Shown piece after piece: positions 23,497 to 35,109 of a stretch of 64,000 nt of DNA (position 1 is its first letter; every line of letters starts with the position of its first letter). The notes under the pieces are model-generated. The model had not been told where the DNA came from and did no database searches. It was given only the letters and a program-made list of their open reading frames with translations. Both the position numbers and the translations under genes were made by a program. Source of the DNA: Tetrahymena elliotti 4EA (Eukaryota > Ciliophora > Oligohymenophorea > Hymenostomatida > Tetrahymenidae); contig JH720330.1 in assembly GCA_000231825.2 (NCBI GenBank), positions 374,586 through 438,585 on the forward strand, in the 5' to 3' direction.

Positions 23497-25883
23497 TCTG
23501 TCAAAATAAGTTAAAGGGAGGGATATTTAATTATTTTATAATAGATTTCTTTTTCTCTATTTATTTTCTTTCAATCTAAAAATACTACTCTAAAATCTAT
23601 CAAAACTTGTTTGTCTTTTTGCTTTAAGCCTTTCCCTTTGCTAGTAAATAAATAATAAAGATCAAAATATGTTCTCTTTTATTATTAATTAATTAATCTT
23701 TTTTCTTATTATTTTTATTAACAATTATTACTTGATAGTTATTTTCAATTATTTTTTTTGTTAAACAGCAAAATTTCTTGAAATTATTAGATTAACTAAT
23801 ATTATTGAATGCTTATCATACATAGCTAACAAATATTTAGTATTAAGCTTAATATTTAATTTCTATTAAAAATAGGAGTGTTTATTTCTGCAAATATTTC
23901 AAATATTTAAATTCAAAATTCGATTGGTATAATAAATGACAATTCATGTACTATCAAAATTAAAATTTCTTTTAATTTTAAACATAGTTTTTTATTAAAT
24001 TTAATAATAAATTAAACATAAAAATCTACTTTTAGTAATAATAGAAGAATTATTTACTAAAATAATTTTTTACTTTCTATTATAATATTATTTAATTTTG
24101 AAAGAAAAAAAATGCAATTTCTAAAAAAACAATTTAAAATATTTTTAATTTTTTATTTTAATTTCTCAAAATCCATTTTTAAATTTTTTTAAAGTTAAAA
24201 TAAATAAATGGTAAAAATATTACTTTTTTTTACTTTTCTGTTTAGGTTTATTTTTAATAATTTTCCAAGTTGTTATTTTAAATTAGAATTCTTAATTAAA
24301 CAATTTTTAATTTTATTGAAAGCAAAATTTTATTTTTATTTAATTAGATAAAGATTTTAAATGAAATTTTATATTTATTTATAAAAATTTTAGCTTTAAA
24401 CATGTAAAGTTATTTTAAAAGGTTGCTTCTAAAAATAGAAATTAATTAAAACATCTAGAAAACATATTGGGTTTTAAGGTTTTTTAGAAATAACGAATAA
24501 TAAATGTTTAAATCTTCAACAATAAAAGAATTATGAATTTATTTTTAGTTTTTTTAATGTAAAAAAGTGTGTTTCAAAAAAATCCAAAATATTTTTTGGT
24601 ATGTGTTAAATATCCATAGGCATACAAATGTTTCAAATATGGAAAACAAGAAAAAATTAGAGATCATTATAATCAAAGTAATTATAAGAGAAGATAAATA
24701 GTGGCAGAACTATGGAGTACTATGACATATTATGAGTAAATTAGAATGTGAAAGTTATTAAAAGAACATTATTTTTGAATAAATAAATATTGTGACGAAT
24801 TATGTATCTGATTTTATTAAATATTAAACATAATCTTACACTGTAAATTATGATTTAACTGAGCTAATAATTAATATCTTTAAAAAACAATAATTTTTTA
24901 CTTATCGAAGAACCTGTATAAATTGGAAATTGAAATTAGCAGCTATTGGTAAAATGAATGAAAATATTACTGTATATAAAAAATCTGTAATTAAAATCAG
25001 ATTTTTAAAATTGATGATGAATTAATAAAAGAAATCATTTATATTAGTAGAGTAATTATTAATAATAGATGGCTTGTTGATTACATATTTAAATTGTAAA
25101 ATTGATTATTATTTAAATTCCTCCCAGAAAGATGTAAGATATTTTTGATTATTATAATCATCTTATCTGCTTTTTATAATTAAGGGAGAAATACTTATCA
25201 ATGTAATAATGCGGCAGACAGTGTATTATTATTCTTATTATTTATAAGAAATTGCAAATTAAATTTCAATAAAAATTTTTTAATATATTTTTGTTATTTT
25301 ACCTTTAATTTTGTCAAATAAATAATCATAAACAAGATACCAAAGAGAACGAAAATATATATCCGTTTTAAAGATTTGCTTGCTGTATTATTTATATGGT
25401 CGTTTAGGGAAATAAAATTTTGAATGAAATTCAAAGAAATAGCATTAATTTTTAATGAGCATTATTCTTATTCAAAATAGAAAGAATTAAGAATTTAGTA
25501 GGAAGAATTGAACGAAAATACTTAAATATTCACAAATAGGAATTTTTTTAGTAGATTTTTTTTATAATATTTACAAAAAAATTAAAGTTGAGTTTTTTAT
25601 CAAGGAAAATACAAAAGAATTAAATAAATATTTTATAAATAGTAGGTTGGAATATATAAGTTTAAGAAATACCAGAAAAGATAAATGGTTAAAATATTTT
25701 TTAAATTAAACTAAAATGATTGTTATTGATTGTTCTTTATAAATAGGTTTATTATTATCTTTTCATTTATGGATGTATATAATAGTAGAATATAAATAGT
25801 TGATTGTTTAGTAGATGAGATAGATTGACAGTTTTTCTCTCTAATCTTCTTTCTTCTTTAAATTTAAATTTTATTTTGACACA
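23497..25883. other. Intergenic, A+T-rich, with weak ORF fragments
   Basis: Nothing supported. About 24630-25210 has scattered coding-like pieces (one begins MENKKKLEIIIIK) that never join into a frame and may be a decayed gene. A 55-residue ORF at 25424-25591 (+) begins MKFKEIALIFNEHYSYSK; it is plausible but unsupported. Confidence 0.45.
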
Positions 25884-26147
25884 ATGAGTGAATATGTCAA
25901 TTCGAATATTTTTAGGCAGTAAATATTTTTAGCCAAGCCTTAGGAAAAGTTTCAAAATTTAAGTTAATTACTCTTTAGAACGGAAGAGGATTAAGAAGAT
26001 AAGAATTAAAATTATATTTTCATTCAGTAAGACTAAGGAGGTCTTAAGAATTAAATTTTAAATAATTAGAGTGTTATCTTTTATAAATTTTTATTTTGCC
26101 TGTGTTATGTTTTTGTTGTTGCCTTTATTCAACTTTAGTAGCTTTGA
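25884..26147 (+). CDS. Small tail-anchored membrane protein (87 residues), unknown
   Basis: One intronless ciliate-code ORF, ATG 25884 (acacaATG), TGA 26145-26147. The N-terminal 60 residues are polar and acidic/Gln-rich (FRTEEDQEDKNQ). Residues 64-83 form a single hydrophobic segment, VIFYKFLFCLCYVFVVAFIQ, followed by four residues, which is the layout of a tail-anchored protein inserted post-translationally by the GET pathway. It is not a SNARE: there is no heptad core with a central Gln/Arg layer. Its last 19 bp overlap the 3' end of the phosphatase CDS on the other strand, so transcripts must overlap tail-to-tail. Function unknown. Confidence 0.5.
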
Positions 26148-27295
26148 ATGAATTCTTTAAAGTTTCCACTAAATTTACACATTTTGTTTAAAATATTTTA
26201 GAATTTACAGAGTTCTTAGTCATTCTTATCAGATATAAAGTCTTTTATTTTGAAAGCGTTTTCAATATTATTGTTAACGCAAGCTTAGTTATTATCAATC
26301 ATCACTGTACGATTGAGATCTAAGCCGAGAACTTTAAGGCTCTTGAGGTATTACTTGCCATCATAAAAGCATGAGGAGCGATCATAAACTCTCTTTATAA
26401 CTGATCTGGGATCAATAATTTTAACTACCTCTTCAGCATAGTCTTTAGTGGATGCAGTATAAATAAAGATATTGAAATTAAGAGCGCATTATTCAAGGAA
26501 TTCTTATAAGTATCCTCTTTGATGCAAGTAATAATTTTTTGATTGGTCCTTAATATTAATTGTTATGAAAGAGGATTCATCATTGAGACTCTTTTCATTG
26601 CAGTGAATGAGGGTTTCGTCTAAATCTAAGACAAGATTATTAGGATGGTCTTCGTACATTTTCAAGTAGCATAATGTTGAATTAGGCGATATGTCTGATT
26701 TTTAATCAGCATTAAATGGTAGAAAGGTATTAGAGTTTAAAAAATTGTTCATGGAGCTTTCGATTTTATCCAAATTTTAAATAGTATTTTCTGAAATAAA
26801 TGAGGTAGAGTAAGTTGAAGAAGATGAAGGAGAAGATAAAGCTTGGGACATATGGGCCTTGTTAATGAGATTCTTTCTTTCAAGAAGTCTGCGTTTTTAG
26901 GTATCTGAATCAGTTCTCAATATAAAGCATATCAGCTTGCAGCAGAAGAGGTAATCGTAAACAAATTTCATGAAGTGAATGAAAGATTCAAACACATCAA
27001 AGAATCTAGCTTTGAAAAACCGATTGAAAAAGAAATTTCGTTTATATTTATAAATATGTTCCTTTTCTTCATCTACTTTCTTTTTTTCGTAATCGTCATA
27101 ATCTCCATACATTCTCAGCTTGCGAGTAACTGTTTTCTTTTTAATAGGCTTGACAGGCTTAGTTATGTAGGAATTTTACTAATCATAAACAGAGGCAGTA
27201 GAAGATGATTATGATTATAATTATTGTATTTATGTATCTTAATTATAAGAGATTAGGCTAGGTAGATGGTAGATAGCGCTTGAAGCTGTTTACAT
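26129..27295 (-). CDS. Dullard/SCP-type (NLI-interacting factor-like) protein phosphatase
   Basis: A HAD-superfamily Ser/Thr phosphatase of the CTD-phosphatase-like family; a single exon of 388 residues with TGA at 26131-26129. The catalytic DxDxT motif is seen in LVLDLDETLIHC near residue 220, followed by QRGYLQEFLEQC, the TAS motif in IFIYTASTKDYAEEV, DLNRTVMIDNNQACV and the conserved end NAFKIKDF. The N-terminal 200 residues are an extension, with a basic patch (KPVKPIKKKTVTRKLR) and an aromatic hydrophobic segment near residues 110-125 (HFMKFVYDYLFCCKLICFIL). That could be a membrane anchor as in Dullard/CTDNEP1, which sits at the nuclear envelope and ER and dephosphorylates lipin. SCP-type phosphatases, by contrast, act on RNA polymerase II CTD. 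Which role applies here is not shown by the sequence. The start at 27295 is the first in-frame ATG. Confidence 0.88.
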
Positions 27296-28792
27296 TTTTA
27301 GAGGAAGAATTGATTGATGTTTTATTATTTAGTTGAAGAGGTTATTTGAAAAGTGAGCTATTTCAATCACTTGTAATCGTGAGTTAAGTTAGCAAGCTTT
27401 GTGAAGCAGCTAGGAATATTTCCTGCAGCAAGCAAAAGAAATTAATAAGTATTTTTAGATAAGAATAAATATTCTTTAAAAATAGATGTCTTTTAATTCT
27501 TATAACAATATTATTAATTACTTAATTTGATTACTTGCTTTTTTTACTTTTTGTCAAGCGTATTTTTTTTGTATCTCTAACAAAAGTTATAGTGATTGAT
27601 TTATTAATTGCTTTAATTAACAAGAAAAAAAAAATAGATATTGATTCTTTTATTTATTTACATCTTCAATAAATAAAGACAGCTTAATATTTATTCCTGT
27701 TGATTGATTAATCACTTTATACTTATTCAATAATCAATGTGGGGGTTTATAATTTTTTGAATGGAGATAGAGGTTTCTAGGTGAGTTTTTTTGTGAGCTA
27801 TTAATGGAACTACTTTGGTCTTCTAATGTTGCTTTTGATCAGTCCACCTTAAAAATTCTATTAATTTATTAGGTGGGCAATCAATCAATCGATTTATATT
27901 TAAATTAGAATGAAAGACTCTATGTCTGATACACTGCTTCTGATAAATACATTGATTTGGTATTACTTTTTCATTCTATTTTGAATGAAAAAAAACAATT
28001 TATCAAATAAAAATTTTTGAGCTGTTTGATTTTTTTTCTTATTGTTTCTTGTAAAAAAGCTAACAAAAAAATCTGCTTTTCATAATTTTTGACAATAATC
28101 TTGTTCATTGAATCGCATAATGAAACTTTGAATTTTCAATGTATTTGATTGATTGATTGATTGATTGACTGACTCTAAAAATTAAAAGAATTCTTCTTTT
28201 TTTTCATAGTTTTATTACACGAATTTTTATTACGCTAATATACCATTCATTGATCAATAAAAAGTTCAAAATAGTATTATTAATTAAACACAAAAATATT
28301 AACATTTTAGATGCGTCTTTTGTTTGCCTTTTTTTATTTCTGGACGTTTATGATATAAACTATTAATTTCTTTTTATTTTATCTAAGGACATTCATTACA
28401 TATTTTTTAAATTGACAATCCTTCAAGTAAATATTATCGTTGCTATACTAATTCGATTTTTTAACTAGCTGTAAATCAATCATCACGCAATTGTAAATTC
28501 TCCTTAAATATTGAATTTCGTCACTTTTGACCACTCGTTAAATCTGAATAATAATTCAGTCCTCTTTGTTTTTTACCAAACATAAAATCTATTTCACATA
28601 AATATATATTAGAATAACTTGCATATAATTAATAAATCAAATCATCAATTAATAAATCATCTTAAGTCAACAAATATCATATAGACGAATTTATTTTTTT
28701 TTTGAAATACTTGCTTAAGGAACAAGTCAAATTTACAAATGACGCAATAAATCTAAATTTTTTAAATAATTTAAAATTTCACACATACTACT
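27296..28792. other. Intergenic, with a TTGA microsatellite
   Basis: A+T-rich. Includes a (TTGA)n run at about 28146-28175. From about 28311 several + frames are open and mildly GC-enriched (one starts MRLLFAFFYFW, signal-like) but none can be joined into a gene. Confidence 0.45.
28146..28175. repeat. (TTGA)n tetranucleotide repeat
   Basis: Five to seven consecutive ttga/ctga units in intergenic DNA. Confidence 0.85.
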
Positions 28793-30450
28793 TCAAAAAG
28801 AATAATTCTATAGTTTTCTATCAGATATTTTCTCTCCACCATCCTCTTATTCATGCATATTTTAGAAGCTTTTGACCATTTAATTAAATTTAGACCCTAA
28901 GAAACCACCATCGGTTAACACATTGCTTGCAATCTTCAAAACAAATTTATATATCTCTGGCTAAACTTTTTAAATAGAAAAATTATCAACCCATAAGAAA
29001 ACGTTATTAAAAGCTGTCTTTTTATTGATGGAGATGACTATTACTCCACCTAATAAATTGAAAATTTCGATGAAGAATATTATTTTTATATTTTAAGAAA
29101 TTTGATATCAGTATTCAATGCCCAATAAAAAATAAGACTATTACCTATTAAAAGACTAAACAATTATGTTTCTTAGTTATAAAGAAAAAGTAATTAATAA
29201 AATTTATTTCAGTAACTAAAATGAGTGAATAATTGTTTAAAAATAAGCTAAAAATATAAGATCAAATTAATTCAAAACAGTGTTAAAAATACCTTATTTT
29301 TCTCATTTAAAAATATTTTTTATGTCTTTAATAATTATTTTTAAAATAATTTCGCTTTTTATTGCTATTTCTAAAATAAAATATCATATAAAAGAATAAT
29401 TAAAAAGTACTAATAATCATTCATTAAAAAGTTCGTGTAATTTATTTACAAAAAATCAAACAAATCTTCTAGAATCAATAAATTTTTAAGAAACATTTAC
29501 CACGAACTAGATCCAATCTAAAATTTAAAATATTCTAAACATTAATTTTTACCATCTAAAATACAAATTCTATTATTTATCTCTTCTTTATCTTTCTATT
29601 TTATAGAATCAGCTGCTACTAGACTTAATGTAATAGCATAAAAAACCTATTTATAGTTTTATATTTTAATTAAAGAATCTAAATTATTTCATAAAAAATT
29701 ATATGTAAGAAGATAGTCAAATTAGGGGACAATATCTTTTTTTGCAATTAATTTATTGTCATTAGAAACAGGAAATAAATTTATTTAAATTAGTTTTAAA
29801 AAGCTTTTTATTTGAAAATATTTCAAAGATTTTTCTGATCTTTTTTATTTCTTATTTTAGAATAAAAAAGGTTATAAGATTTGATTGATGTCATTATAGA
29901 ATCCATCATCATAATAACCTCTATTTTTTCTACTTTTACTATTTTTTTTTATAGACTAAATTTTTTTGTGCACTTATTTATTTACCAGTGCTGATAATTA
30001 GAAGAGAACTTTCAATTTCTTCTAGAATTAATTTTTTAAATCTATGTCAGCACTTAAAAAACTGTAGTCAAAGAAAAAAAAAATTTAGATTAATCAGAAT
30101 TTAATTGCTGTATTAATCTTGGTATTTTTAAAATATTTGTGATAAAAATTTTTTGATTTTTGACAATGAGCTCTGATACTTTTTTATTTTTATTGTCAGG
30201 ATTGGAGACAATGATTTGATCAGTAATGCTTATTTTTCTTCATTAATTTTATTTTTAATTTTTAAAAGAATAAAATTACTAAAAATCTTTTCAAAATTTT
30301 TTTTCTCTTCAATAAATTTGAATTGATTTCAAAGTTTCTTCTTCTTTGTTCTTAATTTTTTATTAGGAAAGTAGTCTTTAAATTATTATATTAAATATTC
30401 TAGGTAAGAAGATAATGATTTTAATCTATTTCTAAAATAAGAATTTTTAG
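28793..30450 (-). CDS. Probable multi-exon gene of unknown function, structure unresolved
   Basis: The minus strand has several open, protein-like stretches that could be exons of one gene. From 5' to 3': about 30250-29870 (with LKNQFQKKLKVLFQLSALV and a basic SKSRKNRGYYDDGFYNDI), 29688-29272 (137 codons, including AITLSLVAADSIKQKDKEE), and 29107-28793, ending at TGA. The last has VQPEIYKFVLKIASNVLTDG followed by GFLGSKFNQMVKSF and a charged tail. GC content is above the intergenic level. No start codon or consistent set of splice sites was found and no family recognised. The + strand over 28739-29224 is also open for 161 codons and looks protein-like, so even the strand is uncertain, though the charged C-terminus favours minus. 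Confidence 0.35.
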
Positions 30451-32486
30451 AGCTAAATAAATTTTTCAAATAGAAAAATATAAAAAATTTAAAAAAGTAA
30501 AAATAAAATTAAAACATAAAATATATCAAAAACCGACTGTAATAAAAAATAAACTGTAGTTGTTATTTTAATATGAATACTTTTAAAATGAATAATAGAC
30601 CTTTACTTCTGAAAATAGAAATTTTTAACTTTACAAACTAATTATCTTTCTAAATTTTTATTGTTTTGCATACAAAATAATTCTAATCAATTTTTGATCT
30701 ATAATCTTTAACTTATTAAAATTATCTTAAAATAAAATATTTCTCTATTTCTTTAACTAACAAAAAAAAAGTATGCGAAATATTTTTAAATTTCAAGGAG
30801 TTTTGACTTATGTAAGTAAAATAAATTTACTATTTTAATTACATTTACATCAAATTACACTATACAATAATTTCCAAACCTTATTTATAAAAGATCATTT
30901 AAACAATGTTAATTCACTAACTTTTTTTGATAGGTCAATTTACATTAAAGAAAAAAAATAGAAATAAAATAATAAATTTGTAGCTAATTAATCTACTTTT
31001 CATATCTTTCTAATGCTATCAATTAAAATTTCAATCAATTAAAATTTCAATCAAAGATAATCATCTAACTAGAATCTTTGAAAAAAGATATGAAAGTTTT
31101 AGCTATTTAGATATTTATAAATAGTTACTTAACATTTGATAAGGTTAGCCACATTTATTTTAGGTGAAAGGCTATTTTTCAATCAAGAGATTTAATAGTT
31201 TTCTAAAAAAATGAAAAAAGTTTTATTTTTTGAGAATCAATCAATTTTGTATATTAATAATAGATAAAAATTAAATAAAATTAGTTCGAATTTTATGATA
31301 ATTGAATAATTTTTGTAACTAGATAGAAATAAAATTGTATAAATTAACAATAAATAACATTCTTAACACTATCTGATTAATTTTTAACAATTTCTTTGAT
31401 ATAAATAATTTGATCAAATAACTACCTTATTTATTGATGGATTATTTTATTACTCTTTGTTATTTTATTAACTAATTAAATTTATTTATTGATTATTGAG
31501 TGATGAATTGATTTATTTTAAGGCTAACCCAGTAGGCATAGGTAGATCATAAATTTAATGCTTATTTTTTTATTTATAATTTATAGAATAAGAAGTTGTA
31601 TAGTATAAATACAAAGAAGAAATTATTAATAGATAGATAAATATATTACTATTAACTATCAGTTATTAACACTTACTAATTATTTATTTATTTGTTGGTA
31701 TGTTTGTTTGTTTTTTTTGTTAGTTATTTAGTAATTATTTATAAGAAATAAATAGTTTCCAGCGAATAGGATAATATTTTAATCATTATTAAATACTTTT
31801 ACTTTTGTTTTCTTCCAGTATTTTTCTTCAATCATTGATAGAGAACTAAATAATAAAAATGAAATTTTTTAACTTAGTAATCTTTTGTGAATATAAATTT
31901 TGCATTAATTATACCATTCAATTATTTTTTGGAGATTTAGAAAATCAAACTTTCTAAATAATTTAACTAGTATTTATATAGAATTAGCAAGCTTGAGTGT
32001 GATTTTTATTTTGAAATAAGTATTTGTTAATAAATGATTTTAAATTTCCTCAGCAGTTCGTTATTATTTTTCAATTTTAAGCAGAACATTTATTAGTGTT
32101 GGTTTATCTCCTCGATTTTTATAAATTAGTTGGTGAATAAGGGGAGTTATTTGATGTTTATTTGCTAGCTCAAAGCTATTATAAATCATTGGTTGAATTT
32201 ATTGATTTTGATTATTTATTATGAAAAAGGATTTAATCTATTAATTCTTTGAAAAATAAATTAAATTCGGATTTTTTGTTTGTGTTTATGAAGAAGTGAT
32301 GAGATTGTATTAAAATTTTAAATTTTTTATAGCATTTATTACTCTTAAATGAATGAGTATGAGTCAAATCAGTAGTCAATTATTATATATTTGAAATTAG
32401 CATAAATTTATAAATTTTGAAAAGGAGTAAATAAATGTAGTGTAGTGTAGTGAGTAATTAATAAGCTACTATCAATTATTCTTCGT
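30451..32486. other. Intergenic, extremely A+T-rich
   Basis: No coding signal on either strand. A small tagtg-type repeat (tgtagtgtagtgtagtg) lies near 32437-32453. Confidence 0.6.
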
Positions 32487-33423
32487 TCACTTTGCCTGAA
32501 TCCTTGAGCGTAAAAAATTGAAAAACCTATTTTTGAGTAGAAATATATTATTAAATAACATTAAAATAGGGATAAATGATTTACTTTGGTTGTGTTGTAT
32601 TGTGATTTAATTTAATTATTTTATCTTCCAAGCTTAAATCGTCTCCATAAGCATCAAGTTAAAATTTACTAGAATCTATTATTGTTTTTAAAATAAAATG
32701 TATTCAATATTTTAATTTATTTTTGTTCTAATTTTTAAAACAAAAGTAATTGCTTACATGCATCAACAGACTCTTTTTCTTCTATTGTGAATTATTTTGT
32801 GGTGAAGAATGTTGATTTTTTTGTTTTAGCTCTTGTGTTATTTCTCATCAAGGAAGGTTTTTTAGAACCAGTTCTACTAAATGAGCCTTAAGATTACAAT
32901 CCTCCTCCATTCGTCATCATCGTTTGGTGACTCATCATTGTTCCAAATCTATCTCCTCTTCGATTTACATTATTACCAAAATTTATCACATTATGAGAAG
33001 CCGTTTTATGAAGATTATTTTATTGAGCAGCTCCACCACCACCTGCATTTACAGAACCTTATCTTTATGCTTATATTGTATCTTATTATCTACCAACTCC
33101 TTCTCTAAAACCTCCAGCAGAATTTTATATAATAACTGTATTGTTTCTCTGTTTAATAAATACAAATAAAATTTATCAATTATTGATTTCTGATAAAATA
33201 ATAAAAAGTTTATTTTTGCTCATCATATAAAAAATATTAATTTATTTTGTATTTTTAATGTTGTGTTCATATTTTTAATTAAAATTTAATTGATTCTTTT
33301 ATTAACACCTTCCTTTTTATTTTTTGGCTCACCAAATATTTAAAGTATTTGAGTTTTTTGTTTTAAAAATGTTCTTAATTTCTAAAAATAATTTTGTTCA
33401 GTGGAGAAAAATATTGAATTCAT
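32487..33423 (-). CDS. Unknown small basic, Gly/Gln-containing protein
   Basis: A four-exon model on the minus strand: 33423-33333, 33135-32758, 32675-32585 and 32526-32487. All phases agree; about 199 residues, TGA 32489-32487. Exon 1 gives MNSIFFSTEQNYFQKLRTFL. Exon 2 is Gly/Arg/Gln-rich (GGFREGVGRQQ; NAGGGGAAQQNN; NRRGDRFGTMMSH) with a basic stretch RAKTKKSTFFTTKQF. Exons 3 and 4 are acidic and then basic (LDAYGDDLSLEDKI; RSRIQAK). The intron 2 donor GTAAGC is canonical, while intron 1 would use GTGAGC. No known domain is seen; Gly-Arg segments suggest a nucleic-acid or methylation-target protein, which is only a guess. Exon 2 is the best supported part. Confidence 0.45.
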
Positions 33424-33993
33424 CAAAGATGATTTTCTTTTCTCAAAATGAAATAGTCTTTAAATACTGTTTTTTTGTTTGATTATGAGAAAATCTTTTG
33501 TGTTTACTGAAGATAAATCTTTGTTTGGGTAATAAAAAAATGGATTCTACTCACAAAAATTAGGTTAGTAATACTTAAAATTATTGATTGGTAGTGTTTT
33601 ATTATAAAAAATAATTAATTTAAATGGGGTTTGTGGTAAACTGAAAAATACTTGGGTTAGTATAGAGAAAAATAAATTTTTTGTAAATTTTTAGTAAAAA
33701 TTAAAGATTATCAATAGATTTCTACCTTTTATTTTACATATGTTACTCACTTGCTGTTCTTTTTTATTGATAAACAAATTGAAATCAAATGGTAAAAGCA
33801 AATAAAATCAAAAAGACAGCAAAAATTGGTTGTTTATTTATATGCGCAAAATATTGTTTGCTTGCTTGCTTGTTTTTTTTTGCTTGTTTCATTCATTCTA
33901 CCAAAAAGGAATAAAAAATAATCAATCAATAAATCAATCAATGAATATCAAATCAAGTTAAATTGATTTAATTTTGATGAAAAAATAATTAGT
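33424..33993. other. Intergenic between two minus-strand genes
   Basis: A+T-rich; contains a short (GCTT)n run at 33860-33872. No gene seen. Confidence 0.55.
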
Positions 33994-35109
33994 TCAGAGT
34001 ATTTTTTTATTAAATTATGAATTATTAATTGTAAGAACACATCTTTTTAGGCTTTATTAATAACAATAATAACTACTTTTTAAACTCTATTTGTAAATAT
34101 GATGAGTGAGCATTTATTTGTATTTATAATTTTAAAAAAAGTTTTGAAAATAAATGTTTACATTTTTTTGTTAATTCCTACGCATTTTTTATATTTTCCA
34201 ATCAAACATGCCATCTTACTAGTAATTGAGAAACTTCATTGTGTTTTTGAATTATGTAATGAGATTTTTGTAATCAGGTCTATCCTTAAAGCCCAAAGAT
34301 TTAACGTATTTCATATATTCAAGAAATATTGAAGGCAAGCCTTTTGTAAGCTCTTCTAATTTAATTGTTTGCTTCATATTTTGCACATATTCTTTACGAG
34401 TTGAGTTAATACCTTGCCAAGGCAATTTACCTTTAGCAAAATAAATCAAAATATAACCTAAAGATTCAAGATCATCTTTTCTACTCTGCTCATTACCATG
34501 ATGGGCAGTAATCGCGCAATACCTATATGTACCTACAAATTATCTCAAGGCCTTTGGTTCAATATGCTCCTTTGTTTACATATTTATATATGCCTTCGAC
34601 ATTCCAAAATCTACAACATATAGTTTATCATCTTTTCCTTTCCCCATCATCATATTTTCTGGCTTAAGATCACGATGAATATACCCGGCGTCATGAATTT
34701 ACTCCATAATCGTTAGCAAATCTATGGAAAGCATAAGAACTGTTTTTACGCTAAACCTTTTCTGGCAAAATGCGAAGTAGAATCCTAAATCCTTATCCAA
34801 TAGTGTCATTGCAACATACTAATAATTTGAGTTATTTCCATAACTTATAATCTTTGGTACTCCTTCGATATTTGATAAATCCTTCAAAATACGAATTTCA
34901 TCCTCCAACATCATTAAGGTATCCTTATCAGGATTTTTTAATACCTTGACTGCTACTTCCATTTTTAGATTCTTTTCTATTGCCTGAAAAACCGTTCCAA
35001 AAGAGCCACTATTTATAATGTTCATAATTCTAAATTGTTATGGTACTATCCCATTATTAGAATCTTGCTGTTTGCCTTTTTAAGAAGCTCTATCTCCTTT
35101 ATCGCTCAT
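33994..35109 (-). CDS. Casein kinase 1-like Ser/Thr protein kinase
   Basis: A single exon of 371 residues, ATG 35109, TGA 33996-33994. The kinase domain starts near residue 25. The glycine loop is INSGSFGTVFQAIE, the ATP lysine lies in VAVKVL, the catalytic loop is IHRDLKPENMMMG, and metal-binding DFG is in YVVDFGMSKAY. The CK1-specific block reads EQSRKDDLESLGYILIYF, then GKLPWQG, and the domain closes with DYKNLI and DGMFDW, as in CK1. In place of the usual SINTH...GIEQSR the protein has ITAHHGNEQSR, a small divergence. A short Lys/Gln/Asn-rich C-terminal tail follows, without the Cys motif that would mark lipid anchoring. CK1 kinases phosphorylate primed acidic sites and act in trafficking, ciliary and clock functions; the specific role here is unknown. 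All catalytic residues are present. Confidence 0.93.

Noticed and set aside
25884..26147. Reading the small tail-anchored protein as a SNARE
   Set aside because: It has the C-terminal membrane anchor but lacks the 50-60 residue heptad SNARE core and central layer residue.
26975..27208. Plus ORF of 77 codons with a hydrophobic stretch
   Set aside because: Antisense to the phosphatase N-terminal region, whose frame is continuous with the catalytic domain.
28141..28175. Short regularly repeated units that might suggest a CRISPR-like or satellite array
   Set aside because: Four-base microsatellite with no spacers; the genome is eukaryotic.
28793..29107. Assigning an FtsJ-like methyltransferase to the minus-strand piece because of VLTDGGFLGSKF
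   Set aside because: The likeness to the VLKPGG motif is short, and no SAM-binding glycine motif or catalytic tetrad could be found upstream.
32881..33169. Two overlapping plus ORFs rich in Ser/Tyr/Leu
   Set aside because: Antisense to exon 2 of the minus-strand gene, which has the better Gly/Arg/Gln-rich frame and splice sites.
34099..34332. Plus ORF of 77 codons
   Set aside because: Antisense to the C-terminal end of the casein kinase 1-like CDS.
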